Below are positions 6,784 through 13,949 of a stretch of 16,808 bases of DNA, piece by piece (the stretch's first letter is position 1; the number at the start of each line of letters is the position of its first letter). The notes beneath the pieces are model-generated. The model saw nothing but the letters and a program-made list of their open reading frames with translations. It searched no databases and was not told the DNA's origin. This DNA comes from JAWXVD01 sp044425705 (GTDB taxonomy: Bacteria; Bacillota; Clostridia; Lachnospirales; Lachnospiraceae), in assembly GCA_044425705.1 (NCBI GenBank), contig JAWXVD010000073.1, forward strand, positions 1 through 16,808. The letters are read 5' to 3'. Made by a program: the position numbers and the translations under genes.

Positions 6784-8178
6784 ATGAAAAAATTATGTTT
6801 GAAAAAAACGATAGCTATAAGTACTGTAATTTGTTTATGTTGGAGTAATATGTTGGGGATTCCATGGACAATAGAAGTGATAGCCCGAGAACAATGTTTG
6901 GAATCGCAGATAGTGGATACATATTGGCTAACAAATGATACCACAGGTTTAGAAGAGGACACATCAACCTTCCATGCTATATCTGAAAATCAACTTTATG
7001 CTAAGTCTGCGGTATTATTAGATGCAGAAAGTGGGAGAGTCTTGTATGCGAAGAATGGGCAAGAGGAATTGCCCATGGCTAGTACTACAAAAATTCTTAC
7101 CTGTATTTTAGCATTAGAGAATGGAAACTTAGATGATGTTGTTACATTTTCACAGTATGCTGCATCCATGCCAGATGTACAATTAAATGCAAACACAGGA
7201 GAGTCTTTTTATCTAGGTGATTTATTATATTCCCTCATGTTAGAATCTCATAACGATGTTGCCATGGCTATTGCAGAGCATGTTGGTGGTAGTCAGCTAG
7301 AGTTTGCAAATATGATGAATGAAAAAGCAAAGGAGATTGGATGTGAATCTTCTTTTTTTGTGAGCCCTAACGGATTGGATAGTGTGGGAACCTATATAGA
7401 TGAAAATGGAAATGAAGTGGAAAAGGTGCATAGTACAACAGCAGAGGAACTTGCACTGATTATGAGATATTGTATTATGTTATCGCCTCAAAAAGAAAAA
7501 TTTTTAGAAATCACAAGAACTGCTAGTGCTACATTCAACAACATTATTATAGAAGAAGATGGTTCCATTGTCACAGGAACAAGAAGTTTTTCTTGTTATA
7601 ATCATAATTCTTTTTTATCTATGATGGAAGGAGCACTGTCAGGAAAGACTGGATTTACCAATGATGCAGGATATTGTTATGTAGGTGCCTTAGAGCGAGA
7701 TGGAAAAACGTTGATTGTAGCCTTGCTAGGATGTGGATGGCCTTACAATAAAACTTACAAATGGAGCGATACTACATTGTTAATGAATTATGGTCTTGAT
7801 TATTATGAATTTTATGATTTTCAGGAAATAGAAATAGAAAAGGATGTGTTCCAGCCGATTTTAGTATTAGATGGACAAACAAATCAGATTGGTGAATTGT
7901 CACACGCTTATGTTGATATAGAGGAAGATGCAGAAGGAATAGATGAAATGGCAAGAATAGACGGTATTTTATTGCAAGAAGGTGAGCGTGTTGAGGTGGT
8001 ATTTGATGTGGAAGAGGTATTAGCAGCCCCTGTTGAAACTGGAAAAGTGGTGGGAACTCTCACATATGAAATTGACAATAGGATATGGAAAAAATATCAC
8101 ATCTTCTTAACAAATAGTATAGAAAAAATTGATTTTCGTTGGTGCTTTATAAAAGTATTGGAAATATTTTATATATAA
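6784..8178 (+). CDS. D-alanyl-D-alanine carboxypeptidase (peptidase S11)
   Basis: The product has 464 residues and fits the low-molecular-mass penicillin-binding proteins (DacA/PBP5 family), which trim the terminal D-Ala from peptidoglycan stem peptides outside the membrane. An N-terminal basic and hydrophobic stretch (about 1-34) is a signal peptide or membrane anchor. All three active-site motifs are present: S100-T-T-K103 in PMASTTKILT, S155-H-N157 in MLESHNDVAMAIAEHVGG, and K288-T-G290 in LSGKTGFTNDAGYC. The domain before SxxK (about 70-97) has the typical SAVLLDAESGRVLY beginning. A C-terminal beta domain follows (about 330-450). The C-terminus NSIEKIDFRWCFIKVLEIFY is only weakly amphipathic, so membrane attachment there is uncertain. 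The putative ribosome binding site GAAGG at 6766-6770 is 13 bases from the ATG. The gene is not obviously in an operon with its neighbours. Confidence 0.9.
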   Translation: MKKLCLKKTIAISTVICLCWSNMLGIPWTIEVIAREQCLESQIVDTYWLTNDTTGLEEDTSTFHAISENQLYAKSAVLLDAESGRVLYAKNGQEELPMASTTKILTCILALENGNLDDVVTFSQYAASMPDVQLNANTGESFYLGDLLYSLMLESHNDVAMAIAEHVGGSQLEFANMMNEKAKEIGCESSFFVSPNGLDSVGTYIDENGNEVEKVHSTTAEELALIMRYCIMLSPQKEKFLEITRTASATFNNIIIEEDGSIVTGTRSFSCYNHNSFLSMMEGALSGKTGFTNDAGYCYVGALERDGKTLIVALLGCGWPYNKTYKWSDTTLLMNYGLDYYEFYDFQEIEIEKDVFQPILVLDGQTNQIGELSHAYVDIEEDAEGIDEMARIDGILLQEGERVEVVFDVEEVLAAPVETGKVVGTLTYEIDNRIWKKYHIFLTNSIEKIDFRWCFIKVLEIFYI

Positions 8179-8223
8179 TTATAAACCAATAGGCGTAAAA
8201 TATAAAAAATAATGAAAATAATC

Positions 8224-8252
8224 TTTTTCTTTATTTAAATTTATGTTATACT
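8224..8252 (+). promoter_or_regulatory. Predicted promoter of the carboxyltransferase/pump operon
   Basis: TATACT at 8247-8252 is one base from the -10 consensus and is preceded by TG at 8244-8245, giving an extended -10. The -35 region (TTTTTC, 8224-8229, 17-base spacer) is poor, which extended -10 promoters tolerate. The expected start near 8259 leaves a leader of about 80 bases before the first gene. Confidence 0.55.
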
Positions 8253-8261
8253 TTAGTCTGT

Positions 8262-8292
8262 ACGAAAAGAAAAAAAGAAACAATCTTTTCGT
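8262..8292 (+). promoter_or_regulatory. Hairpin in the operon leader
   Basis: ACGAAAAGA (8262-8270) pairs perfectly with TCTTTTCGT (8284-8292) around a 13-base A-rich loop, right at the start of the predicted transcript. No T-run follows, so it is not a terminator. A 5' stem at the very start of a leader can protect mRNA from 5'-end decay; a regulatory-protein site is equally possible. Confidence 0.55.
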
Positions 8293-8337
8293 CAAATAAG
8301 TTATTCTTTTAATTAATATAAAATGGAGGGCTTAAGA

Positions 8338-9768
8338 ATGAGTACTATTACACAAGCGAGTCAAAGAATTGGATCTTTACTCGATGAAAACAGTTTCGTT
8401 GAAATTGGAGCACTTGTAACAGCAAGAACAACTGATTTTAGCATGAAACAAACAGAAACTCCTTCTGACGGTGTAATCACTGGTTACGGAGTTATTGAAG
8501 GTAATCTTGTGTATGTATATAGCCAAGATGCTACTGTATTAGGTGGTAGCATGGGTGAAATGCATGCCAAAAAGATTACAAAAATCTATGATTTAGCTAT
8601 GAAAACAGGAGCACCTGTTATCGGATTAATCGATTCAGCTGGACTTAGATTACAAGAAGCTACAGATGCATTAAATGCATTTGGAGAAGTGTATTTAAAA
8701 CAAACACTCGCTTCAGGAATTGTACCACAAATCACAGCAGTATTTGGTAACTGTGGTGGCGGACTTGCTGTTATTCCTACTTTAACAGACTTTACGTTTA
8801 TGGAAGAAAGCAAAGCAAAATTATTTGTGAATGCACCTAATGCATTAGCAGGAAACACAACAGCAAAATGTGATACTTCTGCAGCTGCATTCCAAAGTGA
8901 AGAAGCTGGTATTGTTGATGTTGTTGCAGATGAAGCAACAATCTTTACACAAATCAGAGAATTAGTTTCATTTTTACCTTCAAACAATGAAGATAATGAT
9001 TCTTACGAAGATTGTACAGATGATTTAAACAGAGTATGTGCAGACCTTGAAAACTGTGTAGGTGATACATCTATCGCACTTTCAACAATTGCAGATGACA
9101 ATGTATTCTTCGAAGTAAAAGCAAACTATGCAAAAGATATGGTAACTGGATTTATTAAATTAAACGGTGTTACTGTAGGTGCTGTTGCTAACCGTACTGA
9201 AGTGTATAATGAAGAAGGCGAAGTTACTGACAAATTTGAAGCGCAGTTATCGTCAAAAGGATGTGAAAAAGCGGCAGAATTTATTACTTTCTGTGATGCA
9301 TTTGAAATTCCTGTATTATCTTTAACAAATGTAAAAGGATTCACTGCTACAAAATGTTCTGAAAAGAAAATGGCGAAAGCAGTAGCGAAACTTACATATG
9401 CATTTGCAAATGCAACAGTTCCAAAAGTGAATGTAATTATTGGAAAAGCTTTCGGAAGTGCTTACGTTGCTATGAATTCAAAATCTATCGGTGCCGACAT
9501 GACATTTGCTTGGCCAAGTGCAGAAGTTGGAACAATGGATGCAAAATTAGCAGCTAAAATCATTTGTGATGGACAAGGTTCTGATGCAATTGATGCTTGT
9601 GCTAAAGAATATGCAGAACTACAAAACAATGTAGTAAGTGCAGCTAAGAGAGGATATGTTGATACCATTATCGATGCAGCTGATACAAGAAAATATGTAA
9701 TCGGTGCTTTCGAAATGTTATTTACAAAAAGAGAAGATCGCCCAGCTAAAAAACATGGTACAGTATAA
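8338..9768 (+). CDS. Acyl-CoA carboxyltransferase, 12S/MmdA-type subunit
   Basis: The product has 476 residues of the crotonase-fold carboxyltransferase family (methylmalonyl-CoA decarboxylase alpha, transcarboxylase 12S, PccB). These move a carboxyl group between an acyl-CoA and biotin. The N-terminal half has the GAPVIGLIDSAGLRLQEATD region (about 91-110) and a first oxyanion loop NCGGGLAVIPTLTDF (138-152). The C-terminal half has GKAFGSAYVAMNSKSIGAD (from 369) and AWPSAEVGTMD. The end TKREDRPAKKHG closely matches the conserved end of the 12S family. It is shorter than typical members (about 510) and the first oxyanion region is divergent, so the acyl-CoA substrate (methylmalonyl-, malonyl-, glutaconyl- or other) is not assured. 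The start at ATG 8338 is chosen for GGAGG at 8325-8329 with 8-base spacing. It is the first gene of a five-gene operon with its own biotin carrier and sodium pump. Confidence 0.82.
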   Translation: MSTITQASQRIGSLLDENSFVEIGALVTARTTDFSMKQTETPSDGVITGYGVIEGNLVYVYSQDATVLGGSMGEMHAKKITKIYDLAMKTGAPVIGLIDSAGLRLQEATDALNAFGEVYLKQTLASGIVPQITAVFGNCGGGLAVIPTLTDFTFMEESKAKLFVNAPNALAGNTTAKCDTSAAAFQSEEAGIVDVVADEATIFTQIRELVSFLPSNNEDNDSYEDCTDDLNRVCADLENCVGDTSIALSTIADDNVFFEVKANYAKDMVTGFIKLNGVTVGAVANRTEVYNEEGEVTDKFEAQLSSKGCEKAAEFITFCDAFEIPVLSLTNVKGFTATKCSEKKMAKAVAKLTYAFANATVPKVNVIIGKAFGSAYVAMNSKSIGADMTFAWPSAEVGTMDAKLAAKIICDGQGSDAIDACAKEYAELQNNVVSAAKRGYVDTIIDAADTRKYVIGAFEMLFTKREDRPAKKHGTV

Positions 9769-9783
9769 GAATGTAAGATACTG

Positions 9784-9805
9784 GTGTAAAAATAAAATTT
9801 TACAC
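9784..9805 (+). other. Intercistronic AT-rich hairpin
   Basis: GTGTAAAA (9784-9791) pairs with TTTTACAC (9798-9805) over a six-base loop, 15 bases after the carboxyltransferase stop codon. It is not followed by a T-run, so it may be an mRNA processing or stability element rather than a terminator. The stem is AT-rich and therefore modest. Confidence 0.45.
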
Positions 9806-9833
9806 GAGCTGTAAGAAAGGAATGACTATTAAA

Positions 9834-10550
9834 ATGAAAAAAATATTCTTAGTATTAGGCATGATTACCTGTATGTTAGCTATGAGCGCATGTGGAAATG
9901 CAGTAGAAGAATCTACCTTTCTATTGACTGAAAGCGAAGCAACAGAATGGGGTGCTGGATTAGTCGGCTCCTTAGATGAAATTGTTGCTAGTGGCACACA
10001 AGCTGATTACGCATCTGATGCAGTAGCAGCGGCAGCTTTAGAAAGCTGGAGTACCGCGCTTGTAGATATGGGTGATTACCAAGGAGTTGTTGCAAGCTCA
10101 GCTACTATGAGTGATGATGGCGCAACAATTTTAATTGAAATTGAAGGAACAAAAAGAAACGCAGATGTTACAATCATCATTGATGCAGACTATGCATTAT
10201 CAAGTGTTTCTGTAAATCCAATTTATAGCTTTGGGGAACAAATGCAAAAAGCTGGATTGAATACTTTGATGGGTATGGGTACTGTATTTACAGTTCTTAT
10301 CTTAATTAGTATTGTTATTGCAGGCTTTGGATACATTCCTAAAGTATTAGAAACATTTTCTAAAAAAGAAGTAAAAGAAACTTCAGCAGCACCAGTAGCT
10401 TCAGCACCAGTTGTAGAAGCTGTGGAAGAAGATCTAGCCGATGATTTAGAGCTAGTAGCTGTTATTGCGGCAGCCATTGCAGCAAGTGAAGGAGCAGCAT
10501 CTGCAGAAGGATATCAAGTAAGATCGATTCGCAGAGCGAAAAGAGCGTAA
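9834..10550 (+). CDS. OadG-like gamma subunit with lipoprotein N-terminal domain
   Basis: The product has 238 residues. The middle and C-terminus match the gamma subunit of sodium-translocating decarboxylases: a transmembrane helix (about 147-170, GMGTVFTVLILISIVIAGFG), an Ala/Pro/Val-rich linker, then DLELVAVIAAAIAASEG and the basic end VRSIRRAKRA. In known pumps this subunit holds the cytoplasmic carboxyltransferase to the membrane beta subunit. Unusually, the protein starts with a lipoprotein signal (MKKIFLVLGMITCMLAMSAC, lipobox MSAC, Cys 20) and has about 125 extra residues before the helix, predicted to lie outside the cell. This outer domain has beta-rich sequence such as ATILIEIEG and VTIIIDADYALSSVSVNPIY, similar in style to DUF3887. 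The start at 9834 is favoured because AGAAAGG (9814-9820) nearly abuts the earlier ATG at 9822. Classical OadG proteins are about 80-100 residues. Confidence 0.75.
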   Translation: MKKIFLVLGMITCMLAMSACGNAVEESTFLLTESEATEWGAGLVGSLDEIVASGTQADYASDAVAAAALESWSTALVDMGDYQGVVASSATMSDDGATILIEIEGTKRNADVTIIIDADYALSSVSVNPIYSFGEQMQKAGLNTLMGMGTVFTVLILISIVIAGFGYIPKVLETFSKKEVKETSAAPVASAPVVEAVEEDLADDLELVAVIAAAIAASEGAASAEGYQVRSIRRAKRA

Positions 10551-10604
10551 GATAAGTATATAACTAAAAATTAATTGAATGAACTCATAGGAGGAATATT
10601 TGAT

Positions 10605-10970
10605 ATGAAAAATTATACAATTACCGTAAACGGAAACGTATATGATGTAGTAGTAGAAGAAGGCGCATCTACAGGTGCAGTTGCAGCTCCAGTAGCAGCA
10701 AAAAAAGCAGCTCCAAAAGCAGCTCCAGCTCCAAAAGCAGCTGCAACAGGTGCAGGTAGTGTTAAAATTGAAGCAGGTGCAGCTGGTAAAGTATTTAAAA
10801 TTGAAACTAGCGTAGGCGCAGTTGTTAAAAAAGGTGATACTGTTTTAATCTTAGAAGCTATGAAAATGGAAATTCCAGTAGTTGCTCCAGAAGATGGAAC
10901 TGTAGCTAGTGTTGATGTGGCTGTAGGTGATCCTGTAGATGCAGGTGCTTTACTTGCAACATTAAACTAA
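10605..10970 (+). CDS. Biotin carboxyl carrier protein, 1.3S/MmdC type
   Basis: The product has 121 residues. The N-terminal segment MKNYTITVNGNVYDVVVEE matches the short docking region of transcarboxylase 1.3S and decarboxylase carriers. A flexible Ala/Pro/Lys linker follows (about 24-51), then a biotinyl domain (about 52-121) with the biotinylation motif E84-A-M-K87-M; Lys 87 is the expected attachment site. The carrier should shuttle the carboxyl group between carboxyltransferases and the membrane pump in the cytoplasm. AGGAGG at 10589-10594 is 10 bases before the chosen ATG; an earlier in-frame ATG is upstream of that site and is rejected. No biotin ligase gene is in the window. As both carboxyltransferases of the operon lack a biotin domain, this is probably their shared carrier. 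Confidence 0.92.
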   Translation: MKNYTITVNGNVYDVVVEEGASTGAVAAPVAAKKAAPKAAPAPKAAATGAGSVKIEAGAAGKVFKIETSVGAVVKKGDTVLILEAMKMEIPVVAPEDGTVASVDVAVGDPVDAGALLATLN

Positions 10971-10977
10971 AAAGAAT

Positions 10978-11002
10978 GTTTGTGTAGAACACAGACTTTT
11001 TT
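10978..11002 (+). terminator. Intrinsic terminator-like hairpin inside the operon
   Basis: GTTTGTGT (10978-10985), loop AGA, and ACACAGAC (10989-10996) form an 8-base-pair stem with one G-U pair, followed at once by six T (10997-11002). It lies seven bases after the biotin carrier stop codon and 59 bases before the beta-subunit gene. It has the full layout of a Rho-independent terminator, though weaker than the one at 13679-13707, so partial termination is likely. This could yield more carrier than membrane pump. Confidence 0.65.
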
Positions 11003-11061
11003 AGAGATGTAAATTGCATTTTCTAAAAATTCAGTTCAAATTCAATAGGAGGTCAACGTAG

Positions 11062-12213
11062 ATGGAATACGTAGCAAATACACTAAGTAACCTATTACAT
11101 CAAACTGCATTTTTCAACATTGGAGTTGGAAATTATATTATGATCGTAGTAGCTTGCATTTTCCTTTATTTGGCTATTGCAAAAGGGTATGAACCACTTC
11201 TCTTAATCCCAATAGCATTTGGTATGCTGCTTGTTAATATCTATCCAGATATTATGATGCACCCAGAAGATGCTTCTAATGGCATCGGTGGCTTACTGTA
11301 TTATTTTTATTTATTAGATGAATGGGCGATTCTACCTTCTCTTATTTTTATGGGAGTTGGTGCTATGACTGACTTTGGTCCGTTAATTGCTAACCCAAAA
11401 AGTTTCTTACTTGGAGCATCTGCACAGTTTGGTATCTTTGCAGCATACTTCGGAGCTATTGCTTTAGGATTTAATGATAAAGCAGCAGCAGCTATCTCTA
11501 TTATCGGTGGAGCTGATGGCCCTACTTCAATTTTCCTTGCAGGAAAATTAGGACAAACAGAATTACTTGGTCCAATCGCAGTTGCAGCATATTCTTATAT
11601 GTCTTTGGTACCAATTATTCAACCACCAATCATGAAATTACTTACAACTGAAGAAGAAAGAAAAATCAAAATGGGACAATTACGTCCAGTATCAAAACTT
11701 GAAAAAATTCTTTTTCCAATCGTTGTTACAATTATCGTATGTTTAATTCTTCCTACTACAGCACCACTTGTAGGTATGTTAATGCTTGGTAACTTATTCA
11801 AAGAGTGTGGAGTTGCAAGACAACTTACAGACACAGCATCAAATGCGCTTATGTATATCGTAGTTATTTTACTGGGTACATCTGTAGGTGCTACTACTAG
11901 TGCAGAAGCTTTCTTAAATGCATCAACACTTAAAATTGTAGTATTAGGACTTGCTGCATTCTCATTTGGTACAGCAGCTGGTGTTTTATTTGGTAAGTTA
12001 ATGTGTAAAATAACTAAGGGAGCTGTAAACCCATTAATTGGTTCTGCTGGTGTTTCAGCTGTGCCAATGGCAGCCAGAGTATCACAAAAGGTTGGAGCAG
12101 AAGCTGATCCTTCCAACTTCTTGTTAATGCATGCTATGGGGCCTAACGTTGCCGGTGTTATCGGTACTGCAGTAGCAGCCGGAACATTTATGGCTATTTT
12201 CGGAATTATGTAA
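11062..12213 (+). CDS. oadB: Sodium-translocating decarboxylase beta subunit (OadB/MmdB/GcdB)
   Basis: The product has 383 residues and is a highly hydrophobic multi-pass membrane protein. It decarboxylates carboxybiotin and couples this to sodium export. Key motifs match the studied Klebsiella OadB: GGADGPTS with Asp 152 (equivalent to its Asp 203), and the region with N323, S332 and R339 in NPLIGSAGVSAVPMAARVSQ. The spacing of 9 and 7 residues equals that of N373, S382 and R389 in the Klebsiella protein. The conserved MGVGAMTDFGPLIANP segment (about 97-112) and HAMGPNVAGVIG near the end are also present. AGGAGG at 11047-11052 is 9 bases before the ATG. The gene could equally be named for methylmalonyl-CoA or glutaconyl-CoA decarboxylase, since beta subunits do not reveal the substrate. 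It lies between the biotin carrier and the 5S-type subunit. Confidence 0.93.
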   Translation: MEYVANTLSNLLHQTAFFNIGVGNYIMIVVACIFLYLAIAKGYEPLLLIPIAFGMLLVNIYPDIMMHPEDASNGIGGLLYYFYLLDEWAILPSLIFMGVGAMTDFGPLIANPKSFLLGASAQFGIFAAYFGAIALGFNDKAAAAISIIGGADGPTSIFLAGKLGQTELLGPIAVAAYSYMSLVPIIQPPIMKLLTTEEERKIKMGQLRPVSKLEKILFPIVVTIIVCLILPTTAPLVGMLMLGNLFKECGVARQLTDTASNALMYIVVILLGTSVGATTSAEAFLNASTLKIVVLGLAAFSFGTAAGVLFGKLMCKITKGAVNPLIGSAGVSAVPMAARVSQKVGAEADPSNFLLMHAMGPNVAGVIGTAVAAGTFMAIFGIM

Positions 12214-12235
12214 ATTTAATAGGAGGAAATAGGAA

Positions 12236-13663
12236 ATGTCAGAACAAGTAAAAAAACCAATTGGTATTACTGAAACTATATTACGTGATGCACATCAATC
12301 TTTGATTGCAACTAGAATGCCTACAGAATTTATGCTTCCTATCTTAGACAAGATGGATAAAGTAGGATATCATTCAATTGAGTGTTGGGGTGGTGCTACA
12401 TTTGATGCATCTCTTCGTTTCTTAAAAGAAGATCCATGGGATAGACTTAGACAGTTAAAAGCTGGTCTTCCAAACACTCCACTACAAATGTTATTTAGAG
12501 GACAAAATATCTTAGGATATCGTCCATATGCTGATGACGTAGTAGATTATTTCGTACAAAAATCTGTTGCAAATGGTATTGATGTAATCAGAATTTTTGA
12601 CTGCTTTAACGATCTTCGTAACTTACAAGCAGCTGTTAGCTCTACAAACAAAGTAAAAGCACAAGAAGGAAAAGGCCACGCACAAGTAGCTCTTTCTTAC
12701 ACATTAGGTGATGCTTATACAATGGAATATTGGATGAAAATGGCTAAAGATATCGAAGAAATGGGTGCAGATTCAATCTGTATCAAAGATATGGCTGGTT
12801 TATTATTACCTTACAAAGCAACAGAAATGATTGCAGCTATGAAAGGTGTAACAAAACTTCCAATCCAACTTCATACTCACTACACATCAGGTGTTGCTGG
12901 TATGACATACATGAAAGCTGTAGAAGCTGGTGTTGACGTAATCGATTGTGCTATGTCTCCACTTGCTATGGGAACATCTCAACCTGCTACAGAAGTTATG
13001 GTAGAAACATTTAAAGGTACAGAATATGATACAGGATATGATCAAAACTTATTAGCTGAAATCGCTGATTACTTTAGACCATACAGAGATGAATGTCTAG
13101 CTAACGGATTATTGAATCCAAAAGTTATGGGCGTTGATATCAAAACTTTATTATATCAAGTACCAGGTGGTATGTTATCAAACATGGTTTCACAATTGAA
13201 AGAACAAAACGCTGAAGATAAATACTATGATGTATTACAAGAAATCCCACGCGTTCGTCAAGATCTTGGTGAACCACCACTAGTAACTCCTTCATCACAA
13301 ATCGTAGGTACACAAGCTGTATTTAACGTATTAATGGGTGAAAGATATAAAATGGCTACTGATCAAACTAAAGATGTATTACGTGGTAAATATGGTGTAA
13401 CTGTAAAACCTATGAACCAAGAAGTTATTGATAAAGTTATTCCTGGCGAAGAAATTATCACATGTCGTGCAGCTGATTTAATTGAAAATGAATTAGATAA
13501 ATTAGAAGCAGAAATGAAAGAATGGAAACAACAAGACGAAGATGTATTATCATATGCATTATTCCCTCAAGTTGCTACAGATTTCTTCAAATATCGTCAA
13601 GCGCAACAAGAGCAAGTAGATATGGAAAAAGCTGATACAAAAAATGCAGCTTACCCTGTATAA
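12236..13663 (+). CDS. Pyruvate/oxaloacetate carboxyltransferase, 5S/PycB/OadA type without biotin domain
   Basis: The product has 475 residues. The TIM-barrel carboxyltransferase domain (about 8-300) has the hallmark RDAHQSL (metal-binding Asp 18), the catalytic carbamylated-lysine motif CIKDMAG (Lys 184) and the metal-binding histidines in LHTHYTSG (His 213, His 215). The tail (about 300-460) is the conserved PYC_OADA domain with QVPGGMLSNM, PPLVTPSSQIVGTQAV and a charged C-terminal helix. The enzyme moves a carboxyl group between oxaloacetate/pyruvate and biotin. Classical OadA has about 590 residues with a fused biotinyl domain; that domain is missing here, as in transcarboxylase 5S and PycB-type subunits. 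It therefore depends on a separate carrier, probably the 10605-10970 protein. AGGAGG at 12221-12226 lies 9 bases before the ATG and only 22 bases separate it from the beta-subunit gene. A strong terminator follows. Confidence 0.9.
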   Translation: MSEQVKKPIGITETILRDAHQSLIATRMPTEFMLPILDKMDKVGYHSIECWGGATFDASLRFLKEDPWDRLRQLKAGLPNTPLQMLFRGQNILGYRPYADDVVDYFVQKSVANGIDVIRIFDCFNDLRNLQAAVSSTNKVKAQEGKGHAQVALSYTLGDAYTMEYWMKMAKDIEEMGADSICIKDMAGLLLPYKATEMIAAMKGVTKLPIQLHTHYTSGVAGMTYMKAVEAGVDVIDCAMSPLAMGTSQPATEVMVETFKGTEYDTGYDQNLLAEIADYFRPYRDECLANGLLNPKVMGVDIKTLLYQVPGGMLSNMVSQLKEQNAEDKYYDVLQEIPRVRQDLGEPPLVTPSSQIVGTQAVFNVLMGERYKMATDQTKDVLRGKYGVTVKPMNQEVIDKVIPGEEIITCRAADLIENELDKLEAEMKEWKQQDEDVLSYALFPQVATDFFKYRQAQQEQVDMEKADTKNAAYPV

Positions 13664-13678
13664 TAAAGTCTAAGTTTG

Positions 13679-13707
13679 AACCCCCATGAGAATCATGGGG
13701 GTTTTTT
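13679..13707 (+). terminator. Strong intrinsic terminator ending the operon
   Basis: CCCCCATGA (13681-13689), loop GAA and TCATGGGGG (13693-13701) form a perfect 9-base-pair GC-rich stem, extended by A-T pairs and followed by six T (13702-13707). It starts 15 bases after the stop codon of the 5S-type gene and closes the operon. Confidence 0.95.
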
Positions 13708-13817
13708 GGTGCTTGCTAGTGTTAGAATTAAATGTAACATTTAAATAAAAAACAGAATATCAGAACAGAATATTTCTAGAGATAATGATAAAAATATGAT
13801 ATTATGAGCATACTAAC

Positions 13818-13909
13818 AAAACTAAAACATGCAGTTTCGGGCATATCGGTAAAACTAAAACATGCAGTTTTGGGCAAATTAAAGAAACTAAAACTTGCAG
13901 TTTTGGGCA
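13818..13909 (+). repeat. Three tandem imperfect palindromes before the ATPase gene
   Basis: Three copies of a 25-26 base unit lie at 13818-13843, 13851-13876 and 13885-13909, separated by 7- and 8-base spacers that differ, giving periods of 33 and 34. Each unit is an imperfect palindrome: CTAAAAC, a five-base centre (ATGCA or TTGCA), then GTTTTGG or GTTTCGG, followed by GCA. The copies differ at only two internal positions. A partial fourth copy of the tail (GAGCATA, 13806-13812) may precede them. The 242-base gap 13708-13949 holds nothing else but AT-rich sequence. The period of about three helical turns would put bound proteins on the same face of the DNA, so an operator array for the downstream gene is plausible. 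Confidence 0.8.
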
Positions 13910-13922
13910 TATATGATAGAAT
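13895..13922 (+). promoter_or_regulatory. Possible promoter overlapping the third repeat
   Basis: TTGCAG (13895-13900) lies inside the third repeat unit and is followed after 16 bases by TAGAAT (13917-13922). The T that creates TTGCAG is exactly where this copy differs from the other two (A there). If used, the repeat protein would block this promoter. The match to consensus is moderate. Confidence 0.35.
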
Positions 13923-13949
13923 AATAGTAACACGAGAGGAGTTTAGGAT

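Noticed and set aside
6516..6962. Minus-strand ORF of 148 residues across the GH43/carboxypeptidase gap
   Set aside because: It overlaps both well-supported genes and its sequence has no recognisable features.
11619..12116. Minus-strand ORF of 165 residues
   Set aside because: It lies wholly within the conserved oadB gene, whose motifs fix the coding strand.
13818..13909. A small CRISPR array
   Set aside because: The spacers are only 7-8 bases and the units palindromic; no cas genes are visible. The layout fits operator or iteron-like repeats.
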